Below, in pieces: positions 38,106-48,506 of a stretch of 64,000 nucleotides of DNA (the stretch's first letter is position 1; each line of letters opens with the position of its first letter). The notes beneath the pieces were generated by a model, which did no database searches, was not told where the DNA came from, and worked only from the letters and a program-made list of their open reading frames with translations. This stretch comes from Listeria welshimeri serovar 6b str. SLCC5334 (lineage in GTDB: Bacteria; Bacillota; Bacilli; Lactobacillales; Listeriaceae): contig NC_008555.1 of assembly GCF_000060285.1 (NCBI RefSeq), positions 1,488,001 through 1,552,000 on the forward strand. The letters run 5' to 3'. The position numbers were made by a program, and so were the translations under genes.

Positions 38106-39311
38106 ATGGAATCAGTATTTATGTACTTTTGTACTTTATTGGTTTGGTTGATGACACCTGGGATTGCATTATTTTATGGCGGTATGGTTCGACGCAAAAA
38201 TGTGTTAAGTACCGCAATGTATAGTTTTAGCTCTATGGCAATTATTTCTATTCTATGGGTAATTGTTGGATATTCATTAGCTTTTGCACCCGGAAATGGC
38301 TTTATTGGCAGTTTTGACTGGACTTTCCTTCATAATGTCGGCTTTGCGACAAACGATACTTACTCAGATGCAATTCCACATGTTTTATTTATGATGTTCC
38401 AAATGACTTTTGCTATTTTGACTGTAGCTATCATTTCTGGAGCATTTGCAGAGCGGATGAATTTCTCTGCATACTTAATTTTCATTATCTTATGGTCATT
38501 ACTTGTTTATTCCCCTGTTGCTCACTGGGTTTGGGGTGATGGTGGTTGGTTACGTAATTTAGGAGCACTTGATTTCGCTGGCGGAAACGTGGTTCATATT
38601 AGTTCTGGTGTCACAGGATTAGTACTTGCGATTATGATAGGTCGAAGAAAAGAAGCGGACTCTGCTTCACCACATAACTTACCTCTCGCACTTATTGGTG
38701 GTATTCTAGTTTGGTTTGGCTGGTATGGATTTAATGTTGGTAGTGCTTTAACTATTGATAATGTGGCCATGACAGCTTTTGTCAATACTAACACCGCCGC
38801 AGCTGCTGGTATTATCGGTTGGGGGTTAGTAGAATGGCTGATCAATAAAAAACCAACAATGCTCGGTACAATTTCTGGAGCAATCGCTGGTTTAGTTTCT
38901 ATTACTCCCGCTGCTGGCTTTGTTACCGTACCAAGTTCTCTTATTATCGGTTTCCTTGGCGGAGCACTTTGCTTCTGGGCTGTATTCTGGTTAAAAGGAA
39001 AAGTAAAATACGATGATGCACTAGATGCGTTCGGTCTTCATGGCATTGGAGGTATTTGGGGCGGTATCGCAACGGGTCTTTTTGCAACAACTAAAGTAAA
39101 TGAGGCTGGAGCTGACGGTCTCTTTTACGGTAACGCCTCTCTCGTGGTAAAACAATTGATTGCCATTGGTTCTACTGTCGCATATGTAGCTGTTGCAACG
39201 GCTCTCATTGTCGTAATTATTAAGTTATTTTTACCAATCCGAGTAAATGAAGAACAAGAATATAAAGGACTTGATTTGACGCTACATGGCGAAAAAGCAT
39301 ATCAAGAATAA
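38106..39311 (+). CDS. amtB: Ammonium transporter AmtB (NrgA)
   Basis: Trimeric ammonium channel. It has 401 residues from ATG 38106 (AAAGGAG 8 bases upstream; the upstream open frame runs through operator 2 and is not coding). It has about eleven transmembrane segments. Family signatures are TPGIALFYGGMVRRKN at the start, DFAGGNVVHISSG mid-protein and DDALDAFGLHGIGGIWGG, with pore His residues in HISSG and LHGIGG. It is followed after 12 bases by glnK. Confidence 0.96.
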   Translation: MESVFMYFCTLLVWLMTPGIALFYGGMVRRKNVLSTAMYSFSSMAIISILWVIVGYSLAFAPGNGFIGSFDWTFLHNVGFATNDTYSDAIPHVLFMMFQMTFAILTVAIISGAFAERMNFSAYLIFIILWSLLVYSPVAHWVWGDGGWLRNLGALDFAGGNVVHISSGVTGLVLAIMIGRRKEADSASPHNLPLALIGGILVWFGWYGFNVGSALTIDNVAMTAFVNTNTAAAAGIIGWGLVEWLINKKPTMLGTISGAIAGLVSITPAAGFVTVPSSLIIGFLGGALCFWAVFWLKGKVKYDDALDAFGLHGIGGIWGGIATGLFATTKVNEAGADGLFYGNASLVVKQLIAIGSTVAYVAVATALIVVIIKLFLPIRVNEEQEYKGLDLTLHGEKAYQE

Positions 39312-39323
39312 GGGGGCAACAAT

Positions 39324-39689
39324 ATGTCAGGATTAACGAAAATTGAAATCATCACTCGTCCAAATCGTTTTAATTTATTTCAAAAAGAGCTTGCAAAAAT
39401 TGGCGTAAGTGGCTTAACCGTTACAAAAGCATTAGGAACTGGCTTAGAAAAAGGGTTTATTGAACTTTATCGTGGTACTAAAAAGGAAAGCAATATTCAT
39501 GAACGAATGAAAATTGAAATTGTAGTTTCTACAGTTCCAGTAGAAGATGTCCTTCGAGTTGTTAAAGAAACACTTCGAACAGGCGAACCAGGTGATGGAA
39601 AAGTATTTATTTACCCACTTTCTGATGTGGTGAAAATCAGTACTGGCGAAACCGGAATTGATGCATTACAAGATAAACCTACTAAATAA
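39324..39689 (+). CDS. glnK: PII-family nitrogen regulator GlnK (NrgB)
   Basis: PII signal protein that binds ATP and 2-oxoglutarate and gates AmtB. It has 121 residues, with KIEIITRPNRFNLFQKEL at the start, a T-loop with ELYRG whose Tyr aligns with the uridylylated Tyr of enteric PII, and GEPGDGKVFIYPL as the nucleotide-binding B/C region. No uridylyltransferase gene is nearby. It shares the amtB operon. Confidence 0.95.
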   Translation: MSGLTKIEIITRPNRFNLFQKELAKIGVSGLTVTKALGTGLEKGFIELYRGTKKESNIHERMKIEIVVSTVPVEDVLRVVKETLRTGEPGDGKVFIYPLSDVVKISTGETGIDALQDKPTK

Positions 39690-39838
39690 ATAGTTAAAAT
39701 GGTGAAATAATTAAAAATGGGGCCTCTATTCTAAAAAATCAATGAGAAATGACGTTTTCCCCTTCCGCTTCTTCGCTTTTACACTTATAATGAAAAAGGA
39801 AGAACGTTTAGAACAGATAAGGAGGCGCGAAATTCCCT

Positions 39839-40219
39839 ATGCGTAAAATCCCCATTTTCACCCTTCTAGCAGCTATACTACTTTTTGGAGGTTATTATCT
39901 TTACCAACACGCTTCTTCAAAAGTAGATGTTACTTTTAATTTCGTGGTGGAACAAAAAGATAAAAATAATACCATCACCGGAAAAATTGATGGCGCTGGA
40001 AATAAATCCATTACATTACCGCTTTCTAAAGAGAGTTGGGATACAGTAAAAAAAGGGAATCGCTACAATGTGGAAGCCACTTTTTATAATAAAAAGAAAA
40101 TCAGCTCCAGTGAAGCGAAAGAACTCGATGGTCCGTTTTGGTCTAATGATTCCAATCAAGGATTATTAGTAAATAAAGTACAGGTAGAAAACATTCAAGA
40201 ATTAAGTGATGATTTTTAA
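39839..40219 (+). CDS. Small exported or membrane-anchored protein, unknown
   Basis: Hypothetical protein of 126 residues. An N-terminal hydrophobic segment (about residues 4-22) acts as a signal anchor or uncleaved signal, and no lipobox Cys is present. The rest is a basic, beta-rich soluble domain that I do not recognise with confidence; a YxeA-like (DUF1093) fold is a possibility. AAGGAGG lies 13 bases before ATG 39839, unusually far. A TATAAT lies at 39786-39791. It is a single gene convergent with aspS. Confidence 0.75.
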   Translation: MRKIPIFTLLAAILLFGGYYLYQHASSKVDVTFNFVVEQKDKNNTITGKIDGAGNKSITLPLSKESWDTVKKGNRYNVEATFYNKKKISSSEAKELDGPFWSNDSNQGLLVNKVQVENIQELSDDF

Positions 40220-40224
40220 AAACA

Positions 40225-40258
40225 AAAAGAAGCTGAGCGCGAATGCTCAGCTTCTTTT
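40225..40258. terminator. Bidirectional terminator after aspS and the small exported protein
   Basis: A 14-bp perfect stem (AAAAGAAGCTGAGC with GCTCAGCTTCTTTT) and a 6-base loop between convergent genes. Confidence 0.9.
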
Positions 40259-40261
40259 ACA

Positions 40262-42037
40262 TTAATTAAGTTCTTTTTTAGTTATTTGGAGTTTTAATTC
40301 GTCTAGTTGAGCATCACTCACTTCGCCAGGAGCATTTGTAAGCGGGTCTACAGCACTTCCAGTTTTAGGGAAAGCAATAGTGTCGCGTAGGTTGTTTCTG
40401 CCAGCTAAGATCATGACAATGCGGTCTAAACCAAGCGCAATCCCGCCATGAGGTGGCGTACCATATTCTAGCGCATCCATCAAGAAGCCAAACTGCTCTT
40501 TTGCAGATTCATCTGTGAAACCAAGTGCACGAAACATCGATTCTTGTACTTCTTTTTTATAAATCCGTAATGAACCTCCGCCGATTTCATAACCATTTAA
40601 CACGATATCATAAGCTTCTGCCATCACTTTGGAAGAATCTGTTTCAAGAAGCGGGATATCTTCTTCTTTTGGCAAAGTGAACGGATGGTGTGCGGATACA
40701 TAACGCCCTGCTTCTTCATCATATTCAAATAGCGGCCAATCAGTTACCCATAAGAAAGCAAGTTCATCTTCATTGATTAAGTTCAAGTCTTTACCAAGTT
40801 TATTACGTAATGCTCCAAGTGATGCAGCAACGATATCTGCTTTATCTGCTGCAAATAATAATAAGTCGCCATCCTCTGCTTTTAATGCCGCTTTTAATTC
40901 TAACGCTTTCTCTTCCGGGAAGAATTTAGCAATAGGACCTTTTAGTTCACCAGCTTCTACTTTTAACCAAGCCAGTCCTTTTGCTCCGTAGTTAGAAACA
41001 AAAATGCCAAGTGCATCCAAATCTTTACGAGAGAAATTAGCTGCTGCAGCTTTTGCATTAATAGCTTTCACTTCTCCACCATTTTCTATAGCAGATTGGA
41101 ATACTTTAAAATCTACGTCTTTTACCACTTCTGAAACATTTTGTAATTCTAAACCGAAACGAATATCCGGTTTATCACTACCAAAACGATCCATTGCTTC
41201 TTTATAAGTCATTCGAGGAAACGGCTTTTCAATCGTAATGCCTTTCGCTTCTTTGACCACATCAATCAGCATATCTTCCGTAATCGCTTGAATTTTTTCT
41301 TTAGTTAAAAAACTTGTTTCTAAATCGATTTGTGTAAATTCAGGTTGGCGGTCACCGCGCAAATCTTCATCACGGAAACAGCGCACGATTTGATAATATT
41401 TGTCAAAACCAGCTGTCATTAACAACTGTTTTAAAATTTGTGGAGATTGTGGTAACGCATAGAAATTACCTGGATAAACTCGGCTTGGCACAAGATAATC
41501 ACGCGCACCCTCAGGCGTACTTTTTGTTAGATAAGGTGTTTCAATATCAAAGAATCCAAGTGCGTCTAGCTTATTACGGAATGTTCTCGTAACGGTATGA
41601 CGCATTTTAAAAATATTGTTCATTTCTGGACGTCGCAAATCTAAGTAACGATATTTTAAGCGCAGTTCATCTGAAACATTCACGCCATCCTCAATATAAA
41701 ACGGCGGTGTTTTAGACGTATTTAATATAGTAATTTCTTCTGCCAAAATTTCTACTTTACCTGTTGCCAGCTTTTCATTGATTGCTTTTTCGCCACGCGC
41801 GTGAACTTTTCCTTTAATTGTAACAACAAATTCATTTCTGACACTGTCTGCAATCTCCAACGCTTCTTTTGAAAATTCTGGATTGAAAACAACTTGTACA
41901 ATACCCTCGCGATCACGTAAATCAATAAAAATTAGTCCACCTAAGTCACGACGTTTTTGCACCCAGCCGTGAAGGACGACATGTTGGTCAATATGAGTTT
42001 CATTTAATTCCCCGCAATAATTTGTACGTTTTTCCAT
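40262..42037 (-). CDS. aspS: Aspartyl-tRNA synthetase
   Basis: Class IIb synthetase. It has 591 residues, the bacterial length with a GAD insertion domain. The N-terminal OB fold ([18 protein letters not shown]) binds the anticodon. Motif 2 is [16 protein letters not shown], and motif 3 is [16 protein letters not shown]. It starts one base after the hisS stop region, so the two are a tight operon under one T-box. Confidence 0.98.
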   Translation of the reverse strand: MEKRTNYCGELNETHIDQHVVLHGWVQKRRDLGGLIFIDLRDREGIVQVVFNPEFSKEALEIADSVRNEFVVTIKGKVHARGEKAINEKLATGKVEILAEEITILNTSKTPPFYIEDGVNVSDELRLKYRYLDLRRPEMNNIFKMRHTVTRTFRNKLDALGFFDIETPYLTKSTPEGARDYLVPSRVYPGNFYALPQSPQILKQLLMTAGFDKYYQIVRCFRDEDLRGDRQPEFTQIDLETSFLTKEKIQAITEDMLIDVVKEAKGITIEKPFPRMTYKEAMDRFGSDKPDIRFGLELQNVSEVVKDVDFKVFQSAIENGGEVKAINAKAAAANFSRKDLDALGIFVSNYGAKGLAWLKVEAGELKGPIAKFFPEEKALELKAALKAEDGDLLLFAADKADIVAASLGALRNKLGKDLNLINEDELAFLWVTDWPLFEYDEEAGRYVSAHHPFTLPKEEDIPLLETDSSKVMAEAYDIVLNGYEIGGGSLRIYKKEVQESMFRALGFTDESAKEQFGFLMDALEYGTPPHGGIALGLDRIVMILAGRNNLRDTIAFPKTGSAVDPLTNAPGEVSDAQLDELKLQITKKELN

Positions 42038-42038
42038 T

Positions 42039-43316
42039 CTATTTCTCCTCCTTGGCTATTGTTAGTTTTTCAATAATAGTTTGTTCAGAAACAGCTTCTT
42101 GTTCGCCTGATTCCATATGTTTCAATTGATAATTACCTGTTTGTAATTCTTCTTCACCTAGTATAATCGTGTAGTTTGCTTTCTTTCTATTGGCATCTTT
42201 TAATTGCGCTTTTAATTTACGTTTTAAATAATCTTTTTCGGCACTAATGCCATTCTGTCTTAATTTGTTTACAAGTGTTACTGCTTTTAATTCCGCTTCC
42301 GGCTGCGCAGTAATAACATACACTTTAAGTGGTTTTTTTGCAGGTATTTTAATGTCAGCTTTTTCTAAAGCAAGTAAAATTCGTTCTACACCGATTCCAA
42401 AACCAATCCCTGGAGTATCTGGACCACCAAATTCTCGGACAAGACCGTGATATCTCCCACCGCCACAAAGCGTTGTTTTTGCACCAAATCCTTCTTCCAC
42501 ACTCATAATTTCAAAAGTGGTATGGTTATAATAATCTAAACCACGAACCATTGTTGGATCGATTTCAAATGGAATTTCTAAAGCGGTTAAATAATTTTTA
42601 ACATTTTCAAAATAAGCAATAGATTCTTCATTTAAAAAATCCAAGATAGATGGCGCTGACTTTATAAGCGGATTTTCATGATCTTTTTTACAATCCAAAA
42701 TCCGAAGTGGGTTTTTATGCAGACGCACTTGACATTCTGCGCAAAATTCATCAATATGTGGTTCAAAATGAGCAACGAGCGCTTCTCGATGTTTTAAACG
42801 GCTTTCTTTATCTCCAAGGCTATTAATGACTAATTTAATATTTGTTAATCCAATTTTTCTAAAAAACGCCATTGCTAGTGAGATAACTTCCACATCAATA
42901 GAAGGATCATCACTTCCAAGAGCTTCGATTCCCATTTGGGTAAACTGGCGCTGTCTTCCACCCTGAGGACGTTCATAACGAAACATAGGTTCATTATAGT
43001 ACATTTTAATTGGTTGACTCACTTCGCCGTATAGCTTATGTTCAACGAAAGCTCGAACGACAGAAGCAGTTCCTTCTGGTCTTAATGTTAAACTTCTACC
43101 ACCTTTATCTTGAAAAGTATACATTTCTTTCGATACGATATCTGTGGAATCACCAACCCCACGTTCAAATAATTCCGTATGTTCAAAAATTGGCGTTCTA
43201 ATTTCTTCGTATTGATAGTTTTCACAAACTTTTTTAAACTCATCTTCTAAAAAATGCCACTTACTAACCTCTTCAGGTAAAATATCTCGCGTCCCTCTTG
43301 GTAATTGCAAATCCAT
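42039..43316 (-). CDS. hisS: Histidyl-tRNA synthetase
   Basis: Class IIa synthetase. It has 425 residues from ATG 43316 (GGAGG 9 bases upstream; ATG 43322 leaves 3). [10 protein letters not shown] is the typical start, then motif 2 [16 protein letters not shown], the histidine motifs [10 protein letters not shown] and GGGRYHGL, and a C-terminal anticodon-binding domain. It is first gene of hisS-aspS. Confidence 0.97.
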   Translation of the reverse strand: MDLQLPRGTRDILPEEVSKWHFLEDEFKKVCENYQYEEIRTPIFEHTELFERGVGDSTDIVSKEMYTFQDKGGRSLTLRPEGTASVVRAFVEHKLYGEVSQPIKMYYNEPMFRYERPQGGRQRQFTQMGIEALGSDDPSIDVEVISLAMAFFRKIGLTNIKLVINSLGDKESRLKHREALVAHFEPHIDEFCAECQVRLHKNPLRILDCKKDHENPLIKSAPSILDFLNEESIAYFENVKNYLTALEIPFEIDPTMVRGLDYYNHTTFEIMSVEEGFGAKTTLCGGGRYHGLVREFGGPDTPGIGFGIGVERILLALEKADIKIPAKKPLKVYVITAQPEAELKAVTLVNKLRQNGISAEKDYLKRKLKAQLKDANRKKANYTIILGEEELQTGNYQLKHMESGEQEAVSEQTIIEKLTIAKEEK

Positions 43317-43353
43317 CACCATAAACCTCCTTTATTTCCTTCAAAATATAAAG

Positions 43354-43617
43354 AAAAACCCCCGTCACTTGTTATAAAAACAAGGGACGAGAGTTTATTT
43401 ACACCCGTGGTACCACCCTAATTAGAACGAATAAAAAAGTTCTCACTTAAGTCAGTTAACGCCTGAATACGTTCTTGTTTACTAAATTTCAACAAGAAAC
43501 TTCGAGAGTGTCTTTTCAGAAAATATACTATCTTTACCCTTTCAGCCAAATGGGGTAAATTCTCTTTATAGCATTGCTTTTCTTACTTTTCTCTGTCGCT
43601 AGTTTTAAATATGAATT
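43354..43617 (-). promoter_or_regulatory. T-box riboswitch of hisS-aspS
   Basis: The T-box sequence AGGGTGGTACCACGG is at 43405-43419 on the minus strand. The terminator pairs 43379-43393 with 43359-43373 and is followed by five T. Stem I lies between about 43600 and 43500. The candidate specifier region reads GACAC at 43508-43512, which contains GAC (Asp) and CAC (His). It occupies most of the 450-base stretch between hisS and the amidase gene. Confidence 0.93.
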
Positions 43618-43623
43618 ATTCTA

Positions 43624-43652
43624 AGATTACTAAAAACACACTGAAAAGTCAA
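43624..43652 (-). promoter_or_regulatory. hisS-aspS promoter
   Basis: Minus strand TTGACT, 17-base spacer, TAATCT, placing the start near 43617 at the base of the T-box leader. Confidence 0.65.
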
Positions 43653-43767
43653 CATTTTGTCAGTTTTTTTATAAAAACCTACTTTCTAGTTCCCTGAAAG
43701 CGCATTTTATGGTAACATTTTACTGTCAGATAAAAGTTTATGAGTATATGGGTGGTGTCAGCTTTAA

Positions 43768-45051
43768 ATGAAGAATAAATTCATTTTTATCACCGTTGTC
43801 TCCATTTTACTGATTGCAGCAGGTATTGTTACAACCATTGCAATGGCGAACGCAAATTCAGTCATTGTAAAGGCAGAAGTATTAAATGTCCGCAGCGGTC
43901 CTGGTTTGGCTTATGATGTTACAAGTCAAGCTAGAAAAAATGAAGTACTCCGGGTAGTCGGTGAAGAAAACGAATGGTACAAAGTCCAATTAGATAATGG
44001 TAATACTGGTTGGGTTGCAAGTTGGTTAGTTGAAAATACAGACGTCAGTGCAGCAAGTAACAGTGTAGCTATTGTTTCATCTGATGGTGGTCTAAATGTA
44101 CGCGAAAAACCAAGTACATCTAGTGCCTCGCTTGGATTACTAAATAATGGTGATCAAGTAACTGTAACAAGTCAACAAAATGGCTGGGCACAAATCCAGT
44201 ATAAAGGGAAAAGCGCGTGGGTAAGTTCCGATTTCCTAAACATTCGCGAATCTGTAACAAAAGTTGACGAAAGTGAACTACAAACAGTAACAATTCGTGA
44301 AGACTCCACAAATATTCGAAATAAACCAAGCCGAGATGGTGACGTTATTGAAAAAGCTAATTCCGGCCAAGGTTTTGCTATTCAAGGTGTCCAAGGTGAT
44401 TGGTATAAAATTCGTACAACTAGCGGACAAGAAGGTTATGTAGCCAATTGGGTTGTAGATGTATCCGATAAAGGTCAAACATCCTCCCCTCGAAGCAAAA
44501 CAACGAAATTATCTGAAGCGACTATTGTTATCGATCCCGGTCACGGAGGAAATGACCCTGGAGCAAAAGGCGCAAATGGAACCATTGAAAAAGAAATGAC
44601 TTTAAAAACTGCTAAGAAATTAAAATCAAAATTAGAATCTAGAGGCGCCAAAGTAATTTTAACGAGAAATAGTGATAAATATGTTTCCTTAAAATCAAGA
44701 ACGAATGTCGCAGCTGAAAATAATGCAGATGTCTTTATCAGTATCCATTTTGATAGTTTAGAGGACAGTAATTCTGGAGTTAGTGGACAAACAACTTATT
44801 ACAATAATAATAATGATAAATCGCTTGCCGAAAGCATTAATGAAAGTCTTGGCAGCGACCTCCCTACTACTAACAGAGGAGCTAGAGTTGGCGATTATTA
44901 TGTAGTAAGAGAAAACTCCCAACCGGCTGTATTGCTCGAACTTGGCTATCTAAGCTCTAAAAAAGACGAACGAAATATTAATTCAGCTTCTTACAGAAGT
45001 CAAATTGCAGATTCCGTTACAGATGGCTTATCGAATTATTTTTCTAATTAA
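43768..45051 (+). CDS. N-acetylmuramoyl-L-alanine amidase with SH3b repeats
   Basis: Secreted or anchored cell-wall hydrolase of 427 residues. An N-terminal signal segment (residues 5-27) is followed by three bacterial SH3 domains (ADVLNVRSGPG-like, GGLNVREKPS, STNIRNKPS) and a C-terminal zinc-dependent Amidase_3 domain (VIDPGHGGNDPGAKG, SIHFDS, LLELGYLSSKKDE). It cuts the amide bond between MurNAc and the stem peptide. GGTGG lies 10 bases before the ATG. It shares a bidirectional terminator with dtd. Confidence 0.94.
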   Translation: MKNKFIFITVVSILLIAAGIVTTIAMANANSVIVKAEVLNVRSGPGLAYDVTSQARKNEVLRVVGEENEWYKVQLDNGNTGWVASWLVENTDVSAASNSVAIVSSDGGLNVREKPSTSSASLGLLNNGDQVTVTSQQNGWAQIQYKGKSAWVSSDFLNIRESVTKVDESELQTVTIREDSTNIRNKPSRDGDVIEKANSGQGFAIQGVQGDWYKIRTTSGQEGYVANWVVDVSDKGQTSSPRSKTTKLSEATIVIDPGHGGNDPGAKGANGTIEKEMTLKTAKKLKSKLESRGAKVILTRNSDKYVSLKSRTNVAAENNADVFISIHFDSLEDSNSGVSGQTTYYNNNNDKSLAESINESLGSDLPTTNRGARVGDYYVVRENSQPAVLLELGYLSSKKDERNINSASYRSQIADSVTDGLSNYFSN

Positions 45052-45098
45052 AAAAAGCAATCATTCAGACGATTTTTCCATCTGAATGATTGCTTTTT
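45052..45098. terminator. Bidirectional terminator after the amidase and dtd
   Basis: An 18-bp perfect stem (from AAAAAGCAATC to GATTGCTTTTT) and an 11-base loop between convergent genes. It is the longest stem in the window. Confidence 0.92.
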
Positions 45099-45549
45099 AT
45101 TTGCGCATTTCTGCGGAGTCTAACATCATTGTGATTGGTCCATGATTAATGATTTTCACATCCATAAATGCACCAAACACCCCAGTTTCTACAATAAAAC
45201 CAGCTTCTGAAAGTTTAGTATTAAATAAATCATACAATCTTTCCGCCTTTTCTCCGGGAGCAGATTTAGTAAAACTTGGACGTTTCCCTTTACTTACATC
45301 TGCATATAATGTGAACTGAGAGACACTGAGAATTGCTCCTCCTCTTTCGGCTAAAGAGATATTCATTTTCTCCGATTCATCTTCAAAAATTCGTAATCCA
45401 ACAACTTTTTTCGCCATGTATTCTACCGTTTCTGGTGTATCATCGTGTGTGAATCCTACTAGCAAACAAAGTCCGCCAGCAATTTCACTAATTACTTCTT
45501 CTTCCACGCTCACTGAAGCTTCATAGCATCTTTGAAGTAGTACTCGCAT
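45097..45549 (-). CDS. dtd: D-aminoacyl-tRNA deacylase
   Basis: Removes D-amino acids, and glycine, from mischarged tRNA. It has 150 residues from ATG 45549 (GGAG 8 bases upstream; GTG 45558 abuts the ribosome binding site). [20 protein letters not shown] and the late [10 protein letters not shown] (cross-subunit Gly-Pro motif) are diagnostic. It lies 13 bases after relA, a common pairing. Confidence 0.96.
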
Positions 45550-45562
45550 AGCCTTCACTCCT

Positions 45563-47779
45563 TTAATTCATTAATCGTCTAACCGTGTACACATCCGGAA
45601 TTTGTTTAATTTTATCGACAACCCGTTGTAAATGATTAATATTATGAATTTGTAGCGTGACAACAAGCGTTGCCATTTTATTATTATCTACTTTGGCATT
45701 GACTCCATTAATGTTAGAAGTTAAGCTATTGATTACTTGAAGGATGTCATTTAGTAAACCATTACGATTATAGCCATATATTTCAATATCAACATTATAA
45801 TCATTTTTTGCTTGTGCGTCTGCATCTTCCCAGTCTACGTCAATTAAGCGCTCTGCTTCAATGGCTTGCACATTGGGACAATCTTGTCGGTGAATAGAAA
45901 TTCCTCGGCCCTTCGTGATATAACCAACGATAGCATCCCCTGGTACAGGGTTACAGCATCTAGAAAGACGAATTAATAAGTTACCCACGCCTTGTACAAC
46001 CACACCAGCATTATGTTTGATTTTCAGTTTTTCATTATTAGCATCTGAATTAGAAGGTTTATTTTCGGATTGTGTTAATAATTTCTCCGTTTCAGCTTCT
46101 AGTTCTCGTTCTTTTCGAAGTTTTTCCGTTAAACGATTCGCCACTTGTAAAGCCGTAATACCATTATAACCAACAGCTGCAAAAAGATCATCCTCATGAG
46201 AAAAGTTCAATTTGTCCGCTAGTTTCCGTAAATTTTCTGGTATCATAATTTTTTTTGTTTCAAATCCAAGCTGTCTGATTTCTTTTTCGACTAAATCGCG
46301 ACCTTTTTCGACATTTTCCTCTTTCGCTTGTCGTTTGAAAAATTGTTTAATTTTATTGCGAGCTTGCGAAGTTTGGACTAACTTAAGCCAATCACGACTT
46401 GGCCCGTAAGAGTGTTTCGATGTTAAAATATCAATTATATCGCCTGTTTTTAATTTATAGTCTAAAGTAACGATTTTTCCATTAATTTTTGCTCCAATGG
46501 TTTTGTTTCCGATTTCAGTATGGACACGATAAGCGAAATCTAGTGGTACGGAGCCATTCGGTAATTCATAAACATCTCCTTTTGGTGTGAAAACATAAAC
46601 GACGTCAGCAAATAAATCTAGTTTTAGACTTTCCATAAATTCTTCGGCATTATCCGATTCATTTTGATACTCTAAAATTTCACGGAACCAAGTAAGTTTA
46701 TTATCGAAGGATGTTTTCGAATTAACGACTTTGCCCTCTTTATAAGCCCAATGTGCCGCAACCCCGTATTCAGCGATTTGATGCATCTCATGTGTTCTAA
46801 TTTGCACTTCAAGCGGTTCGCCTTGGGGTCCGATAACCGTCGTATGAATGGATTGATACATATTCGACTTCGGCATCGCAATATAATCTTTAAAGCGCCC
46901 TGGCATCGGTTTCCAGCGCGTGTGAATGATACCAAGAACAGCATAACAATCCTTGATACTACTTACAACAATACGAACCGCCAACAAATCATAAATTTCA
47001 TTAAATTGTTTGTTTTGTTCACTCATTTTCCGGTAAATGGAATAAATGTGTTTTGGTCTACCAGAAATGTCCGCTTGAATATTAAGTTCATCTAAGTTTT
47101 CATTCACACCATCAATCACATCATGCAAATAACGTTCTCTTGCATCCCGCTTTTGTTTCATCAAGTGAACGATACGGTAATATTGTTGCGGGTTTAAGTA
47201 ACGCAAAGCCGTATCTTCAAGTTCCCATTTAACACGGGAAATACCTAAACGATGAGCAAGTGGAGCAAAGATTTCTAATGTTTCATTCGCGATTCTACGT
47301 TGTTTTTCTACAGGTAGATGTTTTAATGTGCGCATATTATGCAAACGGTCCGCTAGTTTGATTAAAATGACGCGGATATCTTGTGCCATTGCAATAAACA
47401 TTTTCCGGTGATTTTCCGCTTGTTGCTCTTCATGCGATTTATATTTAATTTTACCGAGTTTTGTAACCCCATCTACAAGCATTGCTACTTCGCTATCGAA
47501 AGCTTCTTCTAAATCGGCTAGTGTAACCGGTGTGTCTTCCACAACATCATGTAAAAACCCAGAAGCAACTGTCGAAGGATCCATTTTTAATTCTACTAAA
47601 ATGCCAGCAACTTGAATTGGATGAATAATATACGGCTCACCTGATTTACGGAATTGCTCTTTATGAGAATCGCGCGCAAATTCGTACGCTTTTTTTACAA
47701 GCGCAAGATGTTCCTGATTCATATAATGAGAAGCCATATCAATGACTTGCTCAGCTGTCAGATTTTGTTCTTTCGCCAT
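45563..47779 (-). CDS. relA: (p)ppGpp synthetase/hydrolase RelA (Rel)
   Basis: Bifunctional RSH-type alarmone enzyme. It has 738 residues. The HD hydrolase domain has [10 protein letters not shown] intact, the synthetase domain has [16 protein letters not shown] and [11 protein letters not shown], then a TGS domain ([14 protein letters not shown]), a helical/zinc-finger region ([13 protein letters not shown]) and a C-terminal ACT domain. With HD and synthetase motifs intact, both activities are expected. dtd follows. Confidence 0.97.
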
Positions 47780-47822
47780 TTACATTCACCCTCTTATATC
47801 TATGTCATATATACAACTTAAA

Positions 47823-47843
47823 AACACCCAAAAACTGAGTGTT
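47823..47843 (-). terminator. Terminator-like hairpin in the relA leader
   Basis: A 7-bp stem (AACACTC with GGGTGTT) and a 7-base loop, followed on the minus strand by TTTAAG. It begins about 15 bases after the proposed transcription start and 44 bases before the relA start codon. Confidence 0.45.
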
Positions 47844-47865
47844 CCAAAAAATATTCTTGTCTAAT

Positions 47866-47874
47866 ATTATAGCA
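47866..47874 (-). promoter_or_regulatory. relA extended -10 promoter
   Basis: Minus strand TGC followed by TATAAT, 87 bases upstream of the relA start. No good -35 is seen. Confidence 0.55.
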
Positions 47875-47945
47875 TGACGCTTGTTTGTTTAGAAAGCACT
47901 TTTCCTTGTTTTTTCACATTTTCTAGCAGTTTTGGCATTTTTCGT

Positions 47946-47978
47946 AAAAAAACTACCCCTAAAAGTTTAGGAGTAGTT
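47946..47978 (-). terminator. apt intrinsic terminator
   Basis: A stem of about 12 bp (AACTACTCCTAA with TTAGGGGTAGTT) followed on the minus strand by seven T, directly after the apt stop. It separates recJ-apt from relA. Confidence 0.85.
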
Positions 47979-47984
47979 CTTTTT

Positions 47985-48506
47985 TTATAATTGCATCAGA
48001 ATTAAACGATCATAACCATTTAATTTTTTGTGTCCTTCAAGCTCTTTTAATTCAATAAGGAAAGCACAACCAGCAACGATTCCTCCTAGTTCTTCCACTA
48101 GTTTGATAGTTGCTTCAATTGTTCCACCTGTTGCTAATAAATCATCTGTGATAAGAACTCGTTGACCAGGTTTGATGGCATCACTATGCATAGATAATTT
48201 GTTTGTTCCATATTCTAAGTCATATTCCATTTCGATAGTTTCACGAGGAAGTTTACCTGGTTTACGAACTGGAGCAAAACCTATTCCAAGCGCGTAAGCT
48301 ACTGGACAGCCAATAATAAATCCGCGAGCTTCAGGTCCAACAATAATATCAATTTTCAATTCTTTTGCATATTCAACAATTTTATCAGTAGCAAAACGAT
48401 ATGCCTCACCGTCATTCATAAGCGGCGTGATATCTTTAAAAACAATACCTTTCTTCGGCCAATCGTTTACAATTGCTACGTAATCTTGCAAATCTTTAAT
48501 TTCCAT
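47985..48506 (-). CDS. apt: Adenine phosphoribosyltransferase
   Basis: Purine salvage: adenine plus PRPP to AMP. It has 173 residues, with the PRPP motif [27 protein letters not shown], and the N-terminal [16 protein letters not shown]. The gene overlaps the recJ end by 11 bases. Its place next to relA is conserved in Bacillales. Confidence 0.97.

Noticed and set aside
37979-38224. Open frame across the amtB regulatory region
   Set aside because: It covers both GlnR-type operators, the promoter and the amtB start in a different frame and lacks a ribosome binding site.
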